From positions 28,935-92,934 of the forward strand of contig JAKAXD010000004.1 of assembly GCA_021816725.1 (NCBI GenBank): a DNA stretch of 64,000 nucleotides, given 5' to 3'. The stretch is from Thermoplasmata archaeon. Its GTDB lineage: Archaea > Thermoplasmatota > Thermoplasmata > Thermoplasmatales > GCA-001856825. This document shows positions 16,370 through 26,180 of this stretch, in pieces (positions within the stretch are counted from its first letter, which is position 1; each line of letters begins with the position of its first letter). Made by a program: the position numbers and the translations under genes. Below the pieces are notes generated by a model. It was not told where the DNA came from. It saw only the letters and a list, made by a program, of their open reading frames with translations, and searched no databases.

Positions 16370-19300
16370 GTGGCAGCAGCCTCCTCAGTTTCTAGTTCCT
16401 TGGTGAACACCGTACTGTTCTTGTCCTGGAAGGTGACGCCAATTATCTGGTGTGCATACTTCATTGTTGCCTTTCTCAGCGTGACAGCTATGATCTGTGC
16501 ACTCTCTGAATTCCTCCTGAAGAGTCTTCCCACATTTTCGGCATTCACGCCATCTAAGAACATGTCAACCTCGTCCATGAAGTAGATCGGTGAAGGATCG
16601 TAGTTCTGTATAGCTATTATGAACGATAGAGCTGCTATACTCTTCTCCCCGCCGCTCAAGGATGCAAGGTTATCCACCTTCTTACCCTTGGATGATGCCT
16701 TTATGACGAGGCCTCCCTGGAATGGATTGGTTACGTTCTCCAGCATCAGGTAGCCCTCTCCGCCGTTTGTCAGTTCCTTGTATATGCCAATGAAATTCTT
16801 GTTGACTGCTTCGAAGACCTCGAGGAATACGACCTTCTTCTGATCCTCCAGTTTGCTCTCCAGCTCTCCCAGTCTCTTCATCTCCTCTTCAAGTCGTTCC
16901 TTCTTGCCCACGAGCTCATCCAGTCTTGCCTTCTCTTCCGCATAGTCATTGATGCTCTTAAGATTGATTGGTTCCATCTCGTGAAGCTGGTTTTCTAGCA
17001 CGTTAATCTCCTTCTTTATCTCCTCTGCGGACCTGCGGTCCTCTACAATTTCGAATTTCTTCTCCTCTATTGTCTTTGTCAAGTCCGCTATTCTCTGCGA
17101 GGCCTCTTCCATCTTTGCCTGCAATGACAGAAGGAAGTCCATTTTTGTCTTCTTTATGGTTGTCTTGGAATCAACCTCTGACCTGATCTTGAACCTCTCA
17201 TTAGTAATCCTCTCTATCTCCTCTCCCCTCTTCTTGAGCGTACCTTCCCTAGACTGATACAGCGAGGAAAGAGTGTCAAGTTCCATCTTCACTTTCTGGA
17301 GAGAAGCCTGCATCTCATCAGACGTTTTCTTCCCACTGGAAAGCTCGTCTTGCTTTGATTCTATAGACTCCTCCACGGAATCGTGATTTGCCTTGAGCCC
17401 GCTGAGGATCATCTTCTGGGAGTTCAGCATTGATGTCTGTTCCTCCACTTCTCTCTTCAGGTCTGACACCTTCTGCTTCATTGATCTTATCTCCTCCCTT
17501 GTCTTCTTGTCCATCGCCTTGTCCTTCTCTGAGTTCAGCTTCTCGATGCGATTATTCAAGGCCACTAGCTCTGAGTTGATCTGGTCGATGGCACTGTTCT
17601 CCGCGCGCTCATCGGCAGTTCCGAGTTCCAGCAGTTTCTTCCTCTCCTCCAGATACCCCTTCTTCTTTCTCATTTGCTCTTCGAGTTCCTTCTTCCTGTT
17701 CACCAGCTGCGTGAGCTCTCCCTCGCTCTTGCCAACTTCTAGGTGCGCCTTGTTAATCCTCTCTGCAAGGGTCCTAAGTTCATTCTCCAGGGCCGATAGT
17801 TCATTCCTGATCTCCACCCTTCTACCCTTTAGCGCAGAAAGTTTCGCCGTCAGTCCCTCCAAGTCCTTGCCGACCTCCCTTTTAGGAAGTGTTCCGCCGG
17901 TCATTGCGTTGCTTGGATCAATGAGGTCACCATCTAGCGTGACTATCCTCACCCCGCCCATCACTTCCCTCGCAACTTTCATTTCCTTTACGAGCAACGT
18001 GTCGGAGAAGACATAGCTGACTATGTCCTTCAATGAATCGTCTGCGGTTATTTTCTCTGAAAGGAAGCCCATCGTCGATTTGTCCTGTGAGAGCATGACC
18101 GCCTTCCCCCTTGGCCTGAGCGGGATTATCTTGTTCAGTGGAAGGAAAGTCAGTCTTCCCTTTCCCTTCCTCTTCAGTGACTCAATAGCTGACTGTGCAT
18201 CCTCATCCTTCTCCACCACGATGCTGAACAGCCTGTTGCCTCCGGCTGCCCTCACCGCCTTTTCATAATCAGCAGAATAAGAAATGAGGGAATCAACCGT
18301 TCCTTTTATTCCCTTGAGGCTGCCGCCTGCAGATTCCATGTTTATGAAATTGATACTCTCCCATACGCCGGATAACTTTACCCCCTGAACCTTTCCAACT
18401 TCGCTTTCAACCTTCTCTATCTGGTTTGTAAGCTCTTCCTCATCCTTCCTCAACTGTTCTATCTTCTTCTTTGTTTCAAGGTAGGCCTTGTTTGCTCCTT
18501 CACCTTGAGGATCTACCTTCTTCAGGTTCTTTGTCCTCCAGTCCGCATCCTTTATCGAGAATTCAAGTGTCTGGAGCTCTTCCTCTATCTTTGATATCTC
18601 CTCCATGACGCCTGTATTCCTTGCCTGAATTGAGGACAGGTTTGATTTGTGTTTTGCAAGTTCGTTTAGCGTATCCTCCTTCTGCTTGTTTACGTCGTTC
18701 ATTGCCTTCGTCAGGTCTTCGAACTTGTCAAATGACGTTGCAGACTTATTTTCCATGTCCTGAATCGTCAGTTCTAGCTCTTTCAACGCATCGTTTCTAG
18801 ACTTCAGGTCTTCCTCCATTTTCTTGACCTTTGTCTCGCTCTGCCTTACATCGTTCTCAAGTTTCTTCTTCCTTGCCAGAAGTTCTGATATCTCCTTCTT
18901 GATCTGTGATATGGTTCCCTGAAGATTCTCGTGCTCCATGTTGATCTTGGCGTAGTTGAGTTTGCTTGAATCCAGGTCCCCCTTAATACGCTGGAATTCT
19001 TCCAGTTCCTTGTTGTTCTGCTTGAGCGTCTCTATCTTCCTGTCAAGCTCGTCTCCCTTTGAGATCAGCTCCTTGACCTTTTCATCTGCAGATTTTATCT
19101 CTCCCTCTATCTTCTCAATTTGTTCCTTTATTGTATTGATCTCATTCTCCGTCTCGCTCTTCTTCCTGAAAAGGAGAATTGACTCGTCCTTATCGACCTC
19201 CTTCTTCTTGGCAAGATAAGCTTCAGCCTGCTCCTTTTCAGCTGTAAGGAGTTCAACCCTTCCTGAAAGTTCGGCCACGAGCGCCTGGACTGTAACCATA

Positions 19301-19875
19301 TTCTCCCTTGTCTTGTCTTTCTCGTTGTTTGCCTTCTCTATTTCATTATTATAGACGGAAATACCACCAACCTCCTCGAGGATTCCACGCCTTTCGAGTG
19401 GCGTCATTTCCACTATGCCAGTTATGTCTCCCTGCCTGACGAAGTTGTAGCCGTCTGCGAAAATCTTCACCTTTTCAAGAAGATATTCGAAGTCCTGTAG
19501 CCTGGCCTTGTCATCGTTTATGTAATAATAAGAAGAATAGTCCTGTTCATTATTCTCTGAAAGCTTGACTACCCTGGTAAAGGTGACTTCATTTGATTCT
19601 ATGGGCACAAGCTTGTCACTGTTGTCGAACGTCACGCTAGCCTTCAGGTAAGGCGATGGCTTTCCGGATTGATTACGGTGAATCAGGTCGGTCAGTTTCT
19701 GTGCCCTGAGTGACTTGTTGCTTTTGGTACCCAGAACAAAAAGCAATGCATCTCCTATGTTGCTCTTTCCAGATGCATTCGGTCCTGTGACTGACGTATA
19801 ACCTGACCTGAAGTCTATGACGGTCTTTCTACCAAATGATTTGAAATTCTCCATTTCTATTCTTTTTAGGAACAT
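16366..19875 (-). CDS. smc: Chromosome segregation protein Smc
   Basis: An approximately 1,169-residue Smc: N-terminal ATPase half with Walker A GPNASGKSN, FVRQGDI and the Q-loop region; long coiled coil (about 170-500); hinge domain around 510-660 with ESAGGSLKGIKGTVDSLI and GGTLPKRE; returning coiled coil; and C-terminal half with signature LSGGEKSIAALSF and Walker B PIYFMDEVDMFLDG. It organises and segregates chromosomes with ScpA. ATG 19875 is favoured over GTG 19884: the latter forms part of GGTGA, a Shine-Dalgarno match five bases before ATG 19875, and the product then starts MFLKRIEMENFKSF as in other Smc proteins. Confidence 0.95.
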   Translation of the reverse strand: MFLKRIEMENFKSFGRKTVIDFRSGYTSVTGPNASGKSNIGDALLFVLGTKSNKSLRAQKLTDLIHRNQSGKPSPYLKASVTFDNSDKLVPIESNEVTFTRVVKLSENNEQDYSSYYYINDDKARLQDFEYLLEKVKIFADGYNFVRQGDITGIVEMTPLERRGILEEVGGISVYNNEIEKANNEKDKTRENMVTVQALVAELSGRVELLTAEKEQAEAYLAKKKEVDKDESILLFRKKSETENEINTIKEQIEKIEGEIKSADEKVKELISKGDELDRKIETLKQNNKELEEFQRIKGDLDSSKLNYAKINMEHENLQGTISQIKKEISELLARKKKLENDVRQSETKVKKMEEDLKSRNDALKELELTIQDMENKSATSFDKFEDLTKAMNDVNKQKEDTLNELAKHKSNLSSIQARNTGVMEEISKIEEELQTLEFSIKDADWRTKNLKKVDPQGEGANKAYLETKKKIEQLRKDEEELTNQIEKVESEVGKVQGVKLSGVWESINFINMESAGGSLKGIKGTVDSLISYSADYEKAVRAAGGNRLFSIVVEKDEDAQSAIESLKRKGKGRLTFLPLNKIIPLRPRGKAVMLSQDKSTMGFLSEKITADDSLKDIVSYVFSDTLLVKEMKVAREVMGGVRIVTLDGDLIDPSNAMTGGTLPKREVGKDLEGLTAKLSALKGRRVEIRNELSALENELRTLAERINKAHLEVGKSEGELTQLVNRKKELEEQMRKKKGYLEERKKLLELGTADERAENSAIDQINSELVALNNRIEKLNSEKDKAMDKKTREEIRSMKQKVSDLKREVEEQTSMLNSQKMILSGLKANHDSVEESIESKQDELSSGKKTSDEMQASLQKVKMELDTLSSLYQSREGTLKKRGEEIERITNERFKIRSEVDSKTTIKKTKMDFLLSLQAKMEEASQRIADLTKTIEEKKFEIVEDRRSAEEIKKEINVLENQLHEMEPINLKSINDYAEEKARLDELVGKKERLEEEMKRLGELESKLEDQKKVVFLEVFEAVNKNFIGIYKELTNGGEGYLMLENVTNPFQGGLVIKASSKGKKVDNLASLSGGEKSIAALSFIIAIQNYDPSPIYFMDEVDMFLDGVNAENVGRLFRRNSESAQIIAVTLRKATMKYAHQIIGVTFQDKNSTVFTKELETEEAAAT

Positions 19876-19885
19876 ATTTTTCACC

Positions 19886-19962
19886 GTATGACAGTTGTCT
19901 GTTATATGGCATCAATATGTCATACTTTGTATATATAGTTTTCTGTTGAATGGGCTATGACA
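19886..19962 (-). promoter_or_regulatory. smc promoter with three TATGACA motifs
   Basis: On the minus strand CTATATATACAAAG at about 19927-19940 is a strong TATA-like box. TATGACA occurs at 19887-19893 and 19956-19962 on the plus strand and inverted (TGTCATA) at 19918-19924. The first and second form an 8-bp perfect inverted repeat (GTATGACA/TGTCATAC, 24-base spacer) in the presumed leader, and the third lies upstream of the box. The arrangement looks like operators for a dimeric regulator, or a leader hairpin. Confidence 0.45.
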
Positions 19963-20085
19963 ACGGTGCGTCCTTGAGCTCTTGACTCAGCACTTTTACA
20001 CTGATATAATATGCAGTTTTCTGAGACTCGTCACTTTTGGCTGACACAAATCATTCGCTGTAGAGCCGGTCAGGTGTGTTATACA

Positions 20086-22344
20086 TCAAGACCTGTCTTC
20101 CTTCTTGCCTGACCTGCTTGGACACCTGGGATTGAGGCACTGCTCAACGTCATTTTTCCCGTACTTGAATATTGCAATTGGGAAGCCGTCAACGGGGCAT
20201 ACCTTTGATGTTGGAATGATATCTACCTTCTGTGGTACCGACAGCGTGACCTTGCAGCTTGGGTAGTTTGAGCACCCTATGAAGCGTGTAGACATCCTGC
20301 TCCTCCTCATTACGAGATTGCCTCCATCTGACGGGCACTTTCCGAATGTTTCCCTGTCCGTATTGTATGCACACTTGTTGTCGACGCACCTGATTTCCGG
20401 TTTCTCCCCCTTCCTGATGACCTTGATCAGGAATAGCCCGCAGACAGGACATTTCTCGTCAGTAACTTCTATCTTCCCCGTTCTTGGGAGGAACTGGAAG
20501 AAGTCATTTGAAGGGCCTGTACACTTTATGAATCTTGCATTGTTTGCGTAATCCATTATCAGGTCAGACCCGCACTTAGGGCATTTGCCGACAACCTTTT
20601 CCAACTTAAGTGTCTCGTAAAACTTTTCACTGATCCTGTCAGATTTTGATATGAGGTCATCGAGTAAATTGTCAAGTATGGAACGGCTGTCCTCTATCAC
20701 TTCTTCCTTCCTTTTGGATCCTGCTGCTATCTGGTCCATTTCCTTTTCCAGCTTTGCAGTCATTTCAGGTCTTGCGACGGCCTCTGAATTCATTATCAGC
20801 GACTCCCCCATTGCCATCCCGAGCGGCTTGACCCTGATCGGATTGCCCTCGATGAAGCCGCGGTCGTAAAGTTTCTGAATGATCTCGTGCCTTGTACTCT
20901 TTGTTCCCAGCAGTTCCTTCTCCATCTTTTCCAGTAAAGAACCCTGGGTAAACCTGGGAGGCGGATTGGTATTCCTCTCATCAACCTTCGGAAGTTCGAA
21001 CGCTTTCTCATCCCCCACATTCAATTCCGGGTCCCTCTTTTCCTGGTAATAAACGATGGGGTAGTAATCCATCCAGCCCCTGTTCACTGCTTTTGACGCT
21101 GTATATACAAATTTGAGGCCTCCAGTTTCTGCAACATAATCCGTTTCTTTGATGTCTGCGTTCTCTGCAACTGTTGCCATGTACCTCCTCGCAACGAGGT
21201 CATAAATCTTGAAATAATCGCCCTTTAGCTCACTTTTCTTCATCGGAGCAGTAGGGTATATTGGCGGGTGGTCAGTCGTCTCCACCCTTCCCCTTGAAGG
21301 GACAAGCTTGCTGTTCTCCACCAGATGGTCCACTTCCTTCTTAAGGTATGAATCTGAAAGGTTTGATAGGATTGACTTTACGCTCAACGTCCTCGGATAG
21401 ACCGTATTGTCAGTTCTTGGATATGATATCTTGCCGTGCTGGTAAAGTGTTTCAGCGATGGCCATTGCCCTCTCCACTGAAACGCCTATCCTGTTTGCGT
21501 CACGCAGAAATTCAGTGGTTGAAAAAGGAACAGGCCTGTATATCTTCCTTTCCCTGTCACTCTTCTCCTTTATTGTTACTCCAGTGCTTTCCTTAAGATT
21601 GTCAAGCAGCTTATCGGCTTCTTCCTTTGACTTGATGGGGTTTCCTTCATAATTGAACTTGACTCCATTCACAACTATGCTTAACTCATAGTACTTCTCA
21701 GGTATGAAGTCCCTGATCTCCTTCTCCCTTTCCACCAGTATGGTCAGGGTAGGACTCTGCACCCTTCCAACTGAAATGAATTCACCTCCGAGCCTCTTTG
21801 TCGTCACGCTGAAGAACCTTGTAAGGGCAGCACCCCACATCAGGTCGATTACACCCCTTGCCTCGGCAGATCCTGCCAGGTTGTAATCAACTTCTGCTAG
21901 ATTCTCGAACGACTGCACAAGATCGTATTTTGTGAGTGCACTGAACCTTGCCCTCCTTATCCCGTCGCTCCTTTCCATTAACCTGAGTGTTTCAACTCCA
22001 ATCAGCTCTCCCTCTCGATCATAATCTGTTGCAACTATGACCTCATTATTTTCGGAGTTCAGTTTCTTCAGCACATGATCGAGACCCTTGACCTTCACGT
22101 TTTCAACAGGATTGACCCTTATGAGTTCTTTAAGATTGTCTATCTTCCAGCTGCTGAATTCCTTTGGATAGTCCAGTTCAATGATGTGCCCCCTGAGCGA
22201 CAGGACGGAGTATTCCCTGTCACCCCTGGAGAACCTGAGTATCGTCGATGCGCCAACCTTTACCCTGCTCACCTTTCCATCGCTAAGGGAGGTGGCGATC
22301 CTGAGGGCAACGTTCGCCTTCTCTGCGATTATTAAGCTTGACAC
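20086..22344 (-). CDS. topA: DNA topoisomerase I (type IA)
   Basis: A 752-residue type IA topoisomerase that relaxes negatively supercoiled DNA. The Toprim domain (1-140) has LIIAEKANVALRIA and the metal site ATDYDREGE (105-113). The transesterification domain contains SVGRVQSPTL and the catalytic Tyr308 in KISYPRTDN. After about residue 590 there are four zinc-ribbon-like elements: CPKCG...FIKC, CPVCG...CVDNKC, CPSDG...CSNYPSC and CPVDG...CLNPRC; the last two lack one Cys of the usual CxxC knuckle. Full length. Single gene. Confidence 0.94.
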   Translation of the reverse strand: MSSLIIAEKANVALRIATSLSDGKVSRVKVGASTILRFSRGDREYSVLSLRGHIIELDYPKEFSSWKIDNLKELIRVNPVENVKVKGLDHVLKKLNSENNEVIVATDYDREGELIGVETLRLMERSDGIRRARFSALTKYDLVQSFENLAEVDYNLAGSAEARGVIDLMWGAALTRFFSVTTKRLGGEFISVGRVQSPTLTILVEREKEIRDFIPEKYYELSIVVNGVKFNYEGNPIKSKEEADKLLDNLKESTGVTIKEKSDRERKIYRPVPFSTTEFLRDANRIGVSVERAMAIAETLYQHGKISYPRTDNTVYPRTLSVKSILSNLSDSYLKKEVDHLVENSKLVPSRGRVETTDHPPIYPTAPMKKSELKGDYFKIYDLVARRYMATVAENADIKETDYVAETGGLKFVYTASKAVNRGWMDYYPIVYYQEKRDPELNVGDEKAFELPKVDERNTNPPPRFTQGSLLEKMEKELLGTKSTRHEIIQKLYDRGFIEGNPIRVKPLGMAMGESLIMNSEAVARPEMTAKLEKEMDQIAAGSKRKEEVIEDSRSILDNLLDDLISKSDRISEKFYETLKLEKVVGKCPKCGSDLIMDYANNARFIKCTGPSNDFFQFLPRTGKIEVTDEKCPVCGLFLIKVIRKGEKPEIRCVDNKCAYNTDRETFGKCPSDGGNLVMRRSRMSTRFIGCSNYPSCKVTLSVPQKVDIIPTSKVCPVDGFPIAIFKYGKNDVEQCLNPRCPSRSGKKEDRS

Positions 22345-22425
22345 CGAGCCTCAATGCTTAGGACTTATAAAAGATGCTTGTATTATTTTTGATTTTCATG
22401 AGACGTCTGACTAGCGAAGCAACAA

Positions 22426-24096
22426 TCAATTCAGTATTTTGAAAATTATCAGGGAAAGCGCTATTGAGACAAGTATAGATGCGACACTTAGAACCTTTGC
22501 CTTGTTGACAGAGCTTCTAATGACAGCATTCAGCTTCTCCCACTGATTCTCGCCTGCGACCTTCAGCCAGATTTCCCTCTTAACATATTCTGTTGCAGCT
22601 TCCTTCTGCAGCTGATTCTTGCCCTCCAACTCCTTGACAATTTTCACTATTTCATCATGGTTGGAAAACGTGCCGACAGGATTGACGTTCAGTCCGTTCG
22701 TGTTTACGACATGATTATCAGTCGTGCATACAAGGACCCTGTCATAGCCTGGCAAGGCACCTTCAATTTTCTGCCTTATGTCAAGCCTCATGTTATTTCC
22801 ATCGACCAGGACTATGGCCAGCTTCTTCGCACCGACTGATATGGAAACGAATGATATTCCACCCGGGCCGATGTCCTTTGCATCGATGGATACGCTGCTC
22901 TGAGCAACCATAAGTGCCTTCTTGTTCCTTCTTCCCTTAACCGCCTGTTCAACTTCTTCAAGCAGGTAAGAGACATCCTTCAGCTCCATAGGTTCGTCCA
23001 TGTTATTGTCGTGCTGGTCTACAGCAACAGCCCATTTCAGCCCTCTAGATTTTGCCTTTCTGACTATCTTCCTTCCCTCCGAGATCTTCACGTCGTCAAA
23101 TCTGGGATCATCAGGAGAAAGAAAGAATATCCCTCCGTCCCCTATCGGCAGAAATGTAAGATACTTGCCAAAAAATGGTTCGTAACTGTAGCTATATTTT
23201 TTTCCGTTCTCGTCGAGGACCTTTGAAATTTTTTCAATTTCTGAGTCGCCAGCACAATTGTCATCATGGGTTGTGGTTGTATGGAAGACTAGAAGGTTCT
23301 GGTCAGAATGCCTTCTCTGGAGTTTTGCAGTTATATTAGAACTTCCTAGGTCTCCCAATGGTCCGGGATGAACGTAAGGGAAGACCATCGTGAACCCATG
23401 GTCTGCAGATTTGAACCTAATAAGGGAGACTTCGCGTGGAGCAAGAGTGGTATACATATCCTCGAAGAAGTTCTTGAGAATCACGTTGTAGGAAATATCA
23501 GAAGTAACAGTATTCACGAATTCCCTGAGTATCTTCATCGGGTCAGTGCTGAACTCCTTTACAAACCCGGATACAGATAATTTCACGAACAGGTTTGATG
23601 CAAGTGAGTAAACTATAGAAGAAAGGATCAGCGGTGCAACGAAGATCACATACCTTGGCGATATGATTGCAACAAAGAGGGAGAAGAAGAGGGAAAATGA
23701 TATTGCAAGCAGGTGGACCACCACGGGGTTCTTTCCAGCAAAGGCAACATAAACCATTGCCCTCAAGAAGGGGACGGTCGTGATGGAGAGCAGGAGCGCG
23801 ACTGGTGGTTGGAGGAAGTGTAAAGCTATGAGGATGAAATAGAACACTATTGCTATATACAAGCTCACAAGGTTCAGGAACAGAGCCCTGGGAGCTGGAA
23901 ATTTGAACTTTAGAATCCTGGGCGAAATGATGTCCCAGACCATGATGGATACAAGAGACAGGGAGAAGATCAGAGTGAATCTCAGGTTAAGTGAGGAGAA
24001 GTAGAACAATGGAATCAGGAGGAGTATTACTGGTATTGCGAGATAGGATTTTGGGGAGTGAAATGCGAATCTCCTCAGCCTTTGGCTTTCATTCAA
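22426..24096 (-). CDS. DUF2070 family membrane protein
   Basis: A 556-residue protein with six or seven membrane helices in the first 185 residues and again one at the C-terminus (about 535-555), enclosing a large soluble domain. The soluble part contains FPYVHPGPLGDLGSSN, HTTTTHDDN and VAVDQHDNNMDEP, a His/Asp-rich set suggesting a metal site. This matches the archaeal DUF2070 family, found widely in euryarchaea and of unknown function. It is the last gene of the minus-strand run of the flippase-like, glycosyltransferase and radical SAM genes, so an envelope or lipid role is an inference. Confidence 0.85.
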   Translation of the reverse strand: MNESQRLRRFAFHSPKSYLAIPVILLLIPLFYFSSLNLRFTLIFSLSLVSIMVWDIISPRILKFKFPAPRALFLNLVSLYIAIVFYFILIALHFLQPPVALLLSITTVPFLRAMVYVAFAGKNPVVVHLLAISFSLFFSLFVAIISPRYVIFVAPLILSSIVYSLASNLFVKLSVSGFVKEFSTDPMKILREFVNTVTSDISYNVILKNFFEDMYTTLAPREVSLIRFKSADHGFTMVFPYVHPGPLGDLGSSNITAKLQRRHSDQNLLVFHTTTTHDDNCAGDSEIEKISKVLDENGKKYSYSYEPFFGKYLTFLPIGDGGIFFLSPDDPRFDDVKISEGRKIVRKAKSRGLKWAVAVDQHDNNMDEPMELKDVSYLLEEVEQAVKGRRNKKALMVAQSSVSIDAKDIGPGGISFVSISVGAKKLAIVLVDGNNMRLDIRQKIEGALPGYDRVLVCTTDNHVVNTNGLNVNPVGTFSNHDEIVKIVKELEGKNQLQKEAATEYVKREIWLKVAGENQWEKLNAVIRSSVNKAKVLSVASILVSIALSLIIFKILN

Positions 24097-24127
24097 TCGA
24101 ATCGTAGGTAAATGGAGACTTTATTAT

Positions 24128-25129
24128 TTATTTTGTCACAAGATAGTGAATTGAGAGGGAGCCAATGATTAGATTGAAGTAGAAAGTGATGAAACGCCAC
24201 AATATAACGAAAGCAACTATCCTTCCATCAGGCAAGAACGGGGAGAAAGTTGCTATCATCAGTATTTCCATTATTCCAGCAGATCCTGGTGTAACTGGGA
24301 TTAACGATATGAGGACCAGTATTATCTGGATGAATATTATGTCCAGTAGGTCTGGCATAACGCCAAATCCTATCATCAGGACTGCCGGTATCATAAATGT
24401 TGAGAGCCAGAGAAGAGAGGTGACGGCTACTCCAAGTACCAGCGCACCGGGATGGTGAAAGAAAATCTTCTTGGTGGAGGATGCATACGTCTCAATCTGC
24501 TCGAATACCTTTGGAAGGGACTCCTCATATTTCTTCCCCTTCCTGTCAAACCTCTTTGCAACCCTGCCAACCCACCCTGTGAATCTTTTCATCAATGATC
24601 CTGCACCCATTGAGACCAGCAGGAACCCAATGAAAATTACGAGGATCACCACTCCTATCATAGCGAGCAGCCTCAGGCTGCCAGATAGGACCTCCAGGCC
24701 TGAGAGGATGGCGAATGCAAAGACACCTATGAAGAATATCGAGTCAAACCCCCTTTCGCCGAGCGCAATGGCTGTCGCAGTACCTGCAGGTTCCCCGTAA
24801 TCTATTAGCTTCTTTATCCTTACCGGTTCCCCCCCGACATACCCTGGAGTTATTGATGCAGCAAAGAGAGATGTTATGACCGCTATGAACGTCTTGTAGA
24901 GTGGTATCTTATAACCGTTCGTCCTGGAAAGCATCTTTATTCTCAGCGCCCAGAAGACGAATGAAAGGACTTGCAGCGAAATTGCGAGCAGGAAATAGAG
25001 GATGAAGTTATTCGGCAGATTTGAGAACGTCCTGATCAGGGTGTAAGGACCGTATACGATCACGAAGACGAGAAGCGTGACTGCAGAGACCGCGATTCCT
25101 ATGAACTTGCTACCCGACTTTAGATTCAA
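24128..25129 (-). CDS. Flippase-like membrane protein (UPF0104 / LPG-synthase transmembrane type)
   Basis: A 333-residue integral membrane protein with about eight helices and the family features AASITPGYVGGEPVRIKKL near residue 95, ALGERGFDS, and LISLIPVTPGSAGIMEI near residue 285. Members are related to the membrane half of lysylphosphatidylglycerol synthase and often sit beside glycosyltransferases, where lipid or glycolipid translocation is proposed. It overlaps the glycosyltransferase gene by 20 bases, supporting a joint role in envelope glycolipid assembly. Confidence 0.83.
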   Translation of the reverse strand: MNLKSGSKFIGIAVSAVTLLVFVIVYGPYTLIRTFSNLPNNFILYFLLAISLQVLSFVFWALRIKMLSRTNGYKIPLYKTFIAVITSLFAASITPGYVGGEPVRIKKLIDYGEPAGTATAIALGERGFDSIFFIGVFAFAILSGLEVLSGSLRLLAMIGVVILVIFIGFLLVSMGAGSLMKRFTGWVGRVAKRFDRKGKKYEESLPKVFEQIETYASSTKKIFFHHPGALVLGVAVTSLLWLSTFMIPAVLMIGFGVMPDLLDIIFIQIILVLISLIPVTPGSAGIMEILMIATFSPFLPDGRIVAFVILWRFITFYFNLIIGSLSIHYLVTK

Positions 25130-26180
25130 TTAATTCACCATAAATTGACTCCAGGAGGTCTGCCGTTGTCTGTATGGAATAGTTCTTGCTGGATTTATAT
25201 GCGTTATCTGAATAAGTCTTCAGGTCCACGCTGTCCAGCTCCCTCAACTTGCTGACCAGTGCACTCGCATCTCCGTATCTGACGAACCATCCGTTATAGT
25301 TGTCCTTCAGGATCCCTATTTCCCTTGTTTCAGATGAACCGATGACAGGAGTCCCAGATGCCATTGCCTCTATGAAGACAACACCAAATGTTTCTGCTCT
25401 TGATGGTGCAACAAGAAGCTTTGCATTCTTCAGCAGTTCAATCTTTTCTGCTTCAGAAACGTAGCCGAGATATTCTATGTTCTTGAACCTCTGTGCGTAA
25501 TCCATCACGGTATTCTTTAGTGGACCAGTACCCGCAATCTTGAACCTCTTTTCAGGGAGCTGGGATGCTGCCTCTAGAAGCTCAAGTACGCCCTTATCGG
25601 TTGTCAGTCTCCCAACGAAGAAATAGTAATCCTGCTTACTGTCGCTAAAAATGAATTTGCTCAGGTCTATTCCAACAGGAACTATTCTCGATTCATTGCC
25701 AAATGCCTTGAGGTAGTCTGCAACCAGTTTTGAAGGTGATATGACCATATCCAGCTTCGAATAAAGGTGCATGTTGTACTGGAATCCAATGTTCAGTATG
25801 CTCCTTATGAAGGGGAACTTGATTGTATTGTCCATGTTCACGAAATCCGTGTGGTATGTACCAATTGTGGGTATTTCCCTCTTCTTTGCAAACCTGTATC
25901 CCATAGTGCCGAGCGTGAACGGGGTATGAATGTGTATGACATCAGGGTCAAAACGCTGGAGATCACGGTACATCTCGTAGACAGGTATTCCAATCCTGTA
26001 TTCCTTGTAAAGAGGAAACCTGTAGGATGGCAGCCCAAAAACGCCATCGTTGTTGGAAAAAACAGTATAGACTCTTACCGAATGCCCTCTCCTTTCAAGT
26101 TCAGCCTTGTAATCAACTAGATGATTTGCAACACCGTCAGCTATCGGGTGGTACGTATCGCTGCATAGGGCTATTCGCAT
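25110..26180 (-). CDS. Glycosyltransferase family 4 protein
   Basis: A 356-residue GT-B enzyme. The N-terminal acceptor domain begins MRIALCSDTYHPIADGVANH (the G-V-A-N loop typical of lipid glycosyltransferases), with HIHTPFTLGTMGYRFAK; the C-terminal donor domain has FFVGRLTTDKGVLELLEAA, the PSRAETFGVVFIEAMASGTPV segment carrying the EX7E motif, and a closing helix. It resembles diacylglycerol-type glucosyltransferases and mannosyltransferases using nucleotide sugars. Its start is inside the preceding radical SAM gene (44-base overlap), and it is followed by a flippase-like gene, so glycolipid synthesis is likely. Confidence 0.88.
   Translation of the reverse strand: MRIALCSDTYHPIADGVANHLVDYKAELERRGHSVRVYTVFSNNDGVFGLPSYRFPLYKEYRIGIPVYEMYRDLQRFDPDVIHIHTPFTLGTMGYRFAKKREIPTIGTYHTDFVNMDNTIKFPFIRSILNIGFQYNMHLYSKLDMVISPSKLVADYLKAFGNESRIVPVGIDLSKFIFSDSKQDYYFFVGRLTTDKGVLELLEAASQLPEKRFKIAGTGPLKNTVMDYAQRFKNIEYLGYVSEAEKIELLKNAKLLVAPSRAETFGVVFIEAMASGTPVIGSSETREIGILKDNYNGWFVRYGDASALVSKLRELDSVDLKTYSDNAYKSSKNYSIQTTADLLESIYGELIESKVG

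Noticed and set aside
15794..16585. 263-codon plus-strand ORF across scpA and the end of smc
   Set aside because: It is fully antisense to two well-supported genes and consists of compositionally odd, Leu/Phe-rich sequence typical of reverse frames.
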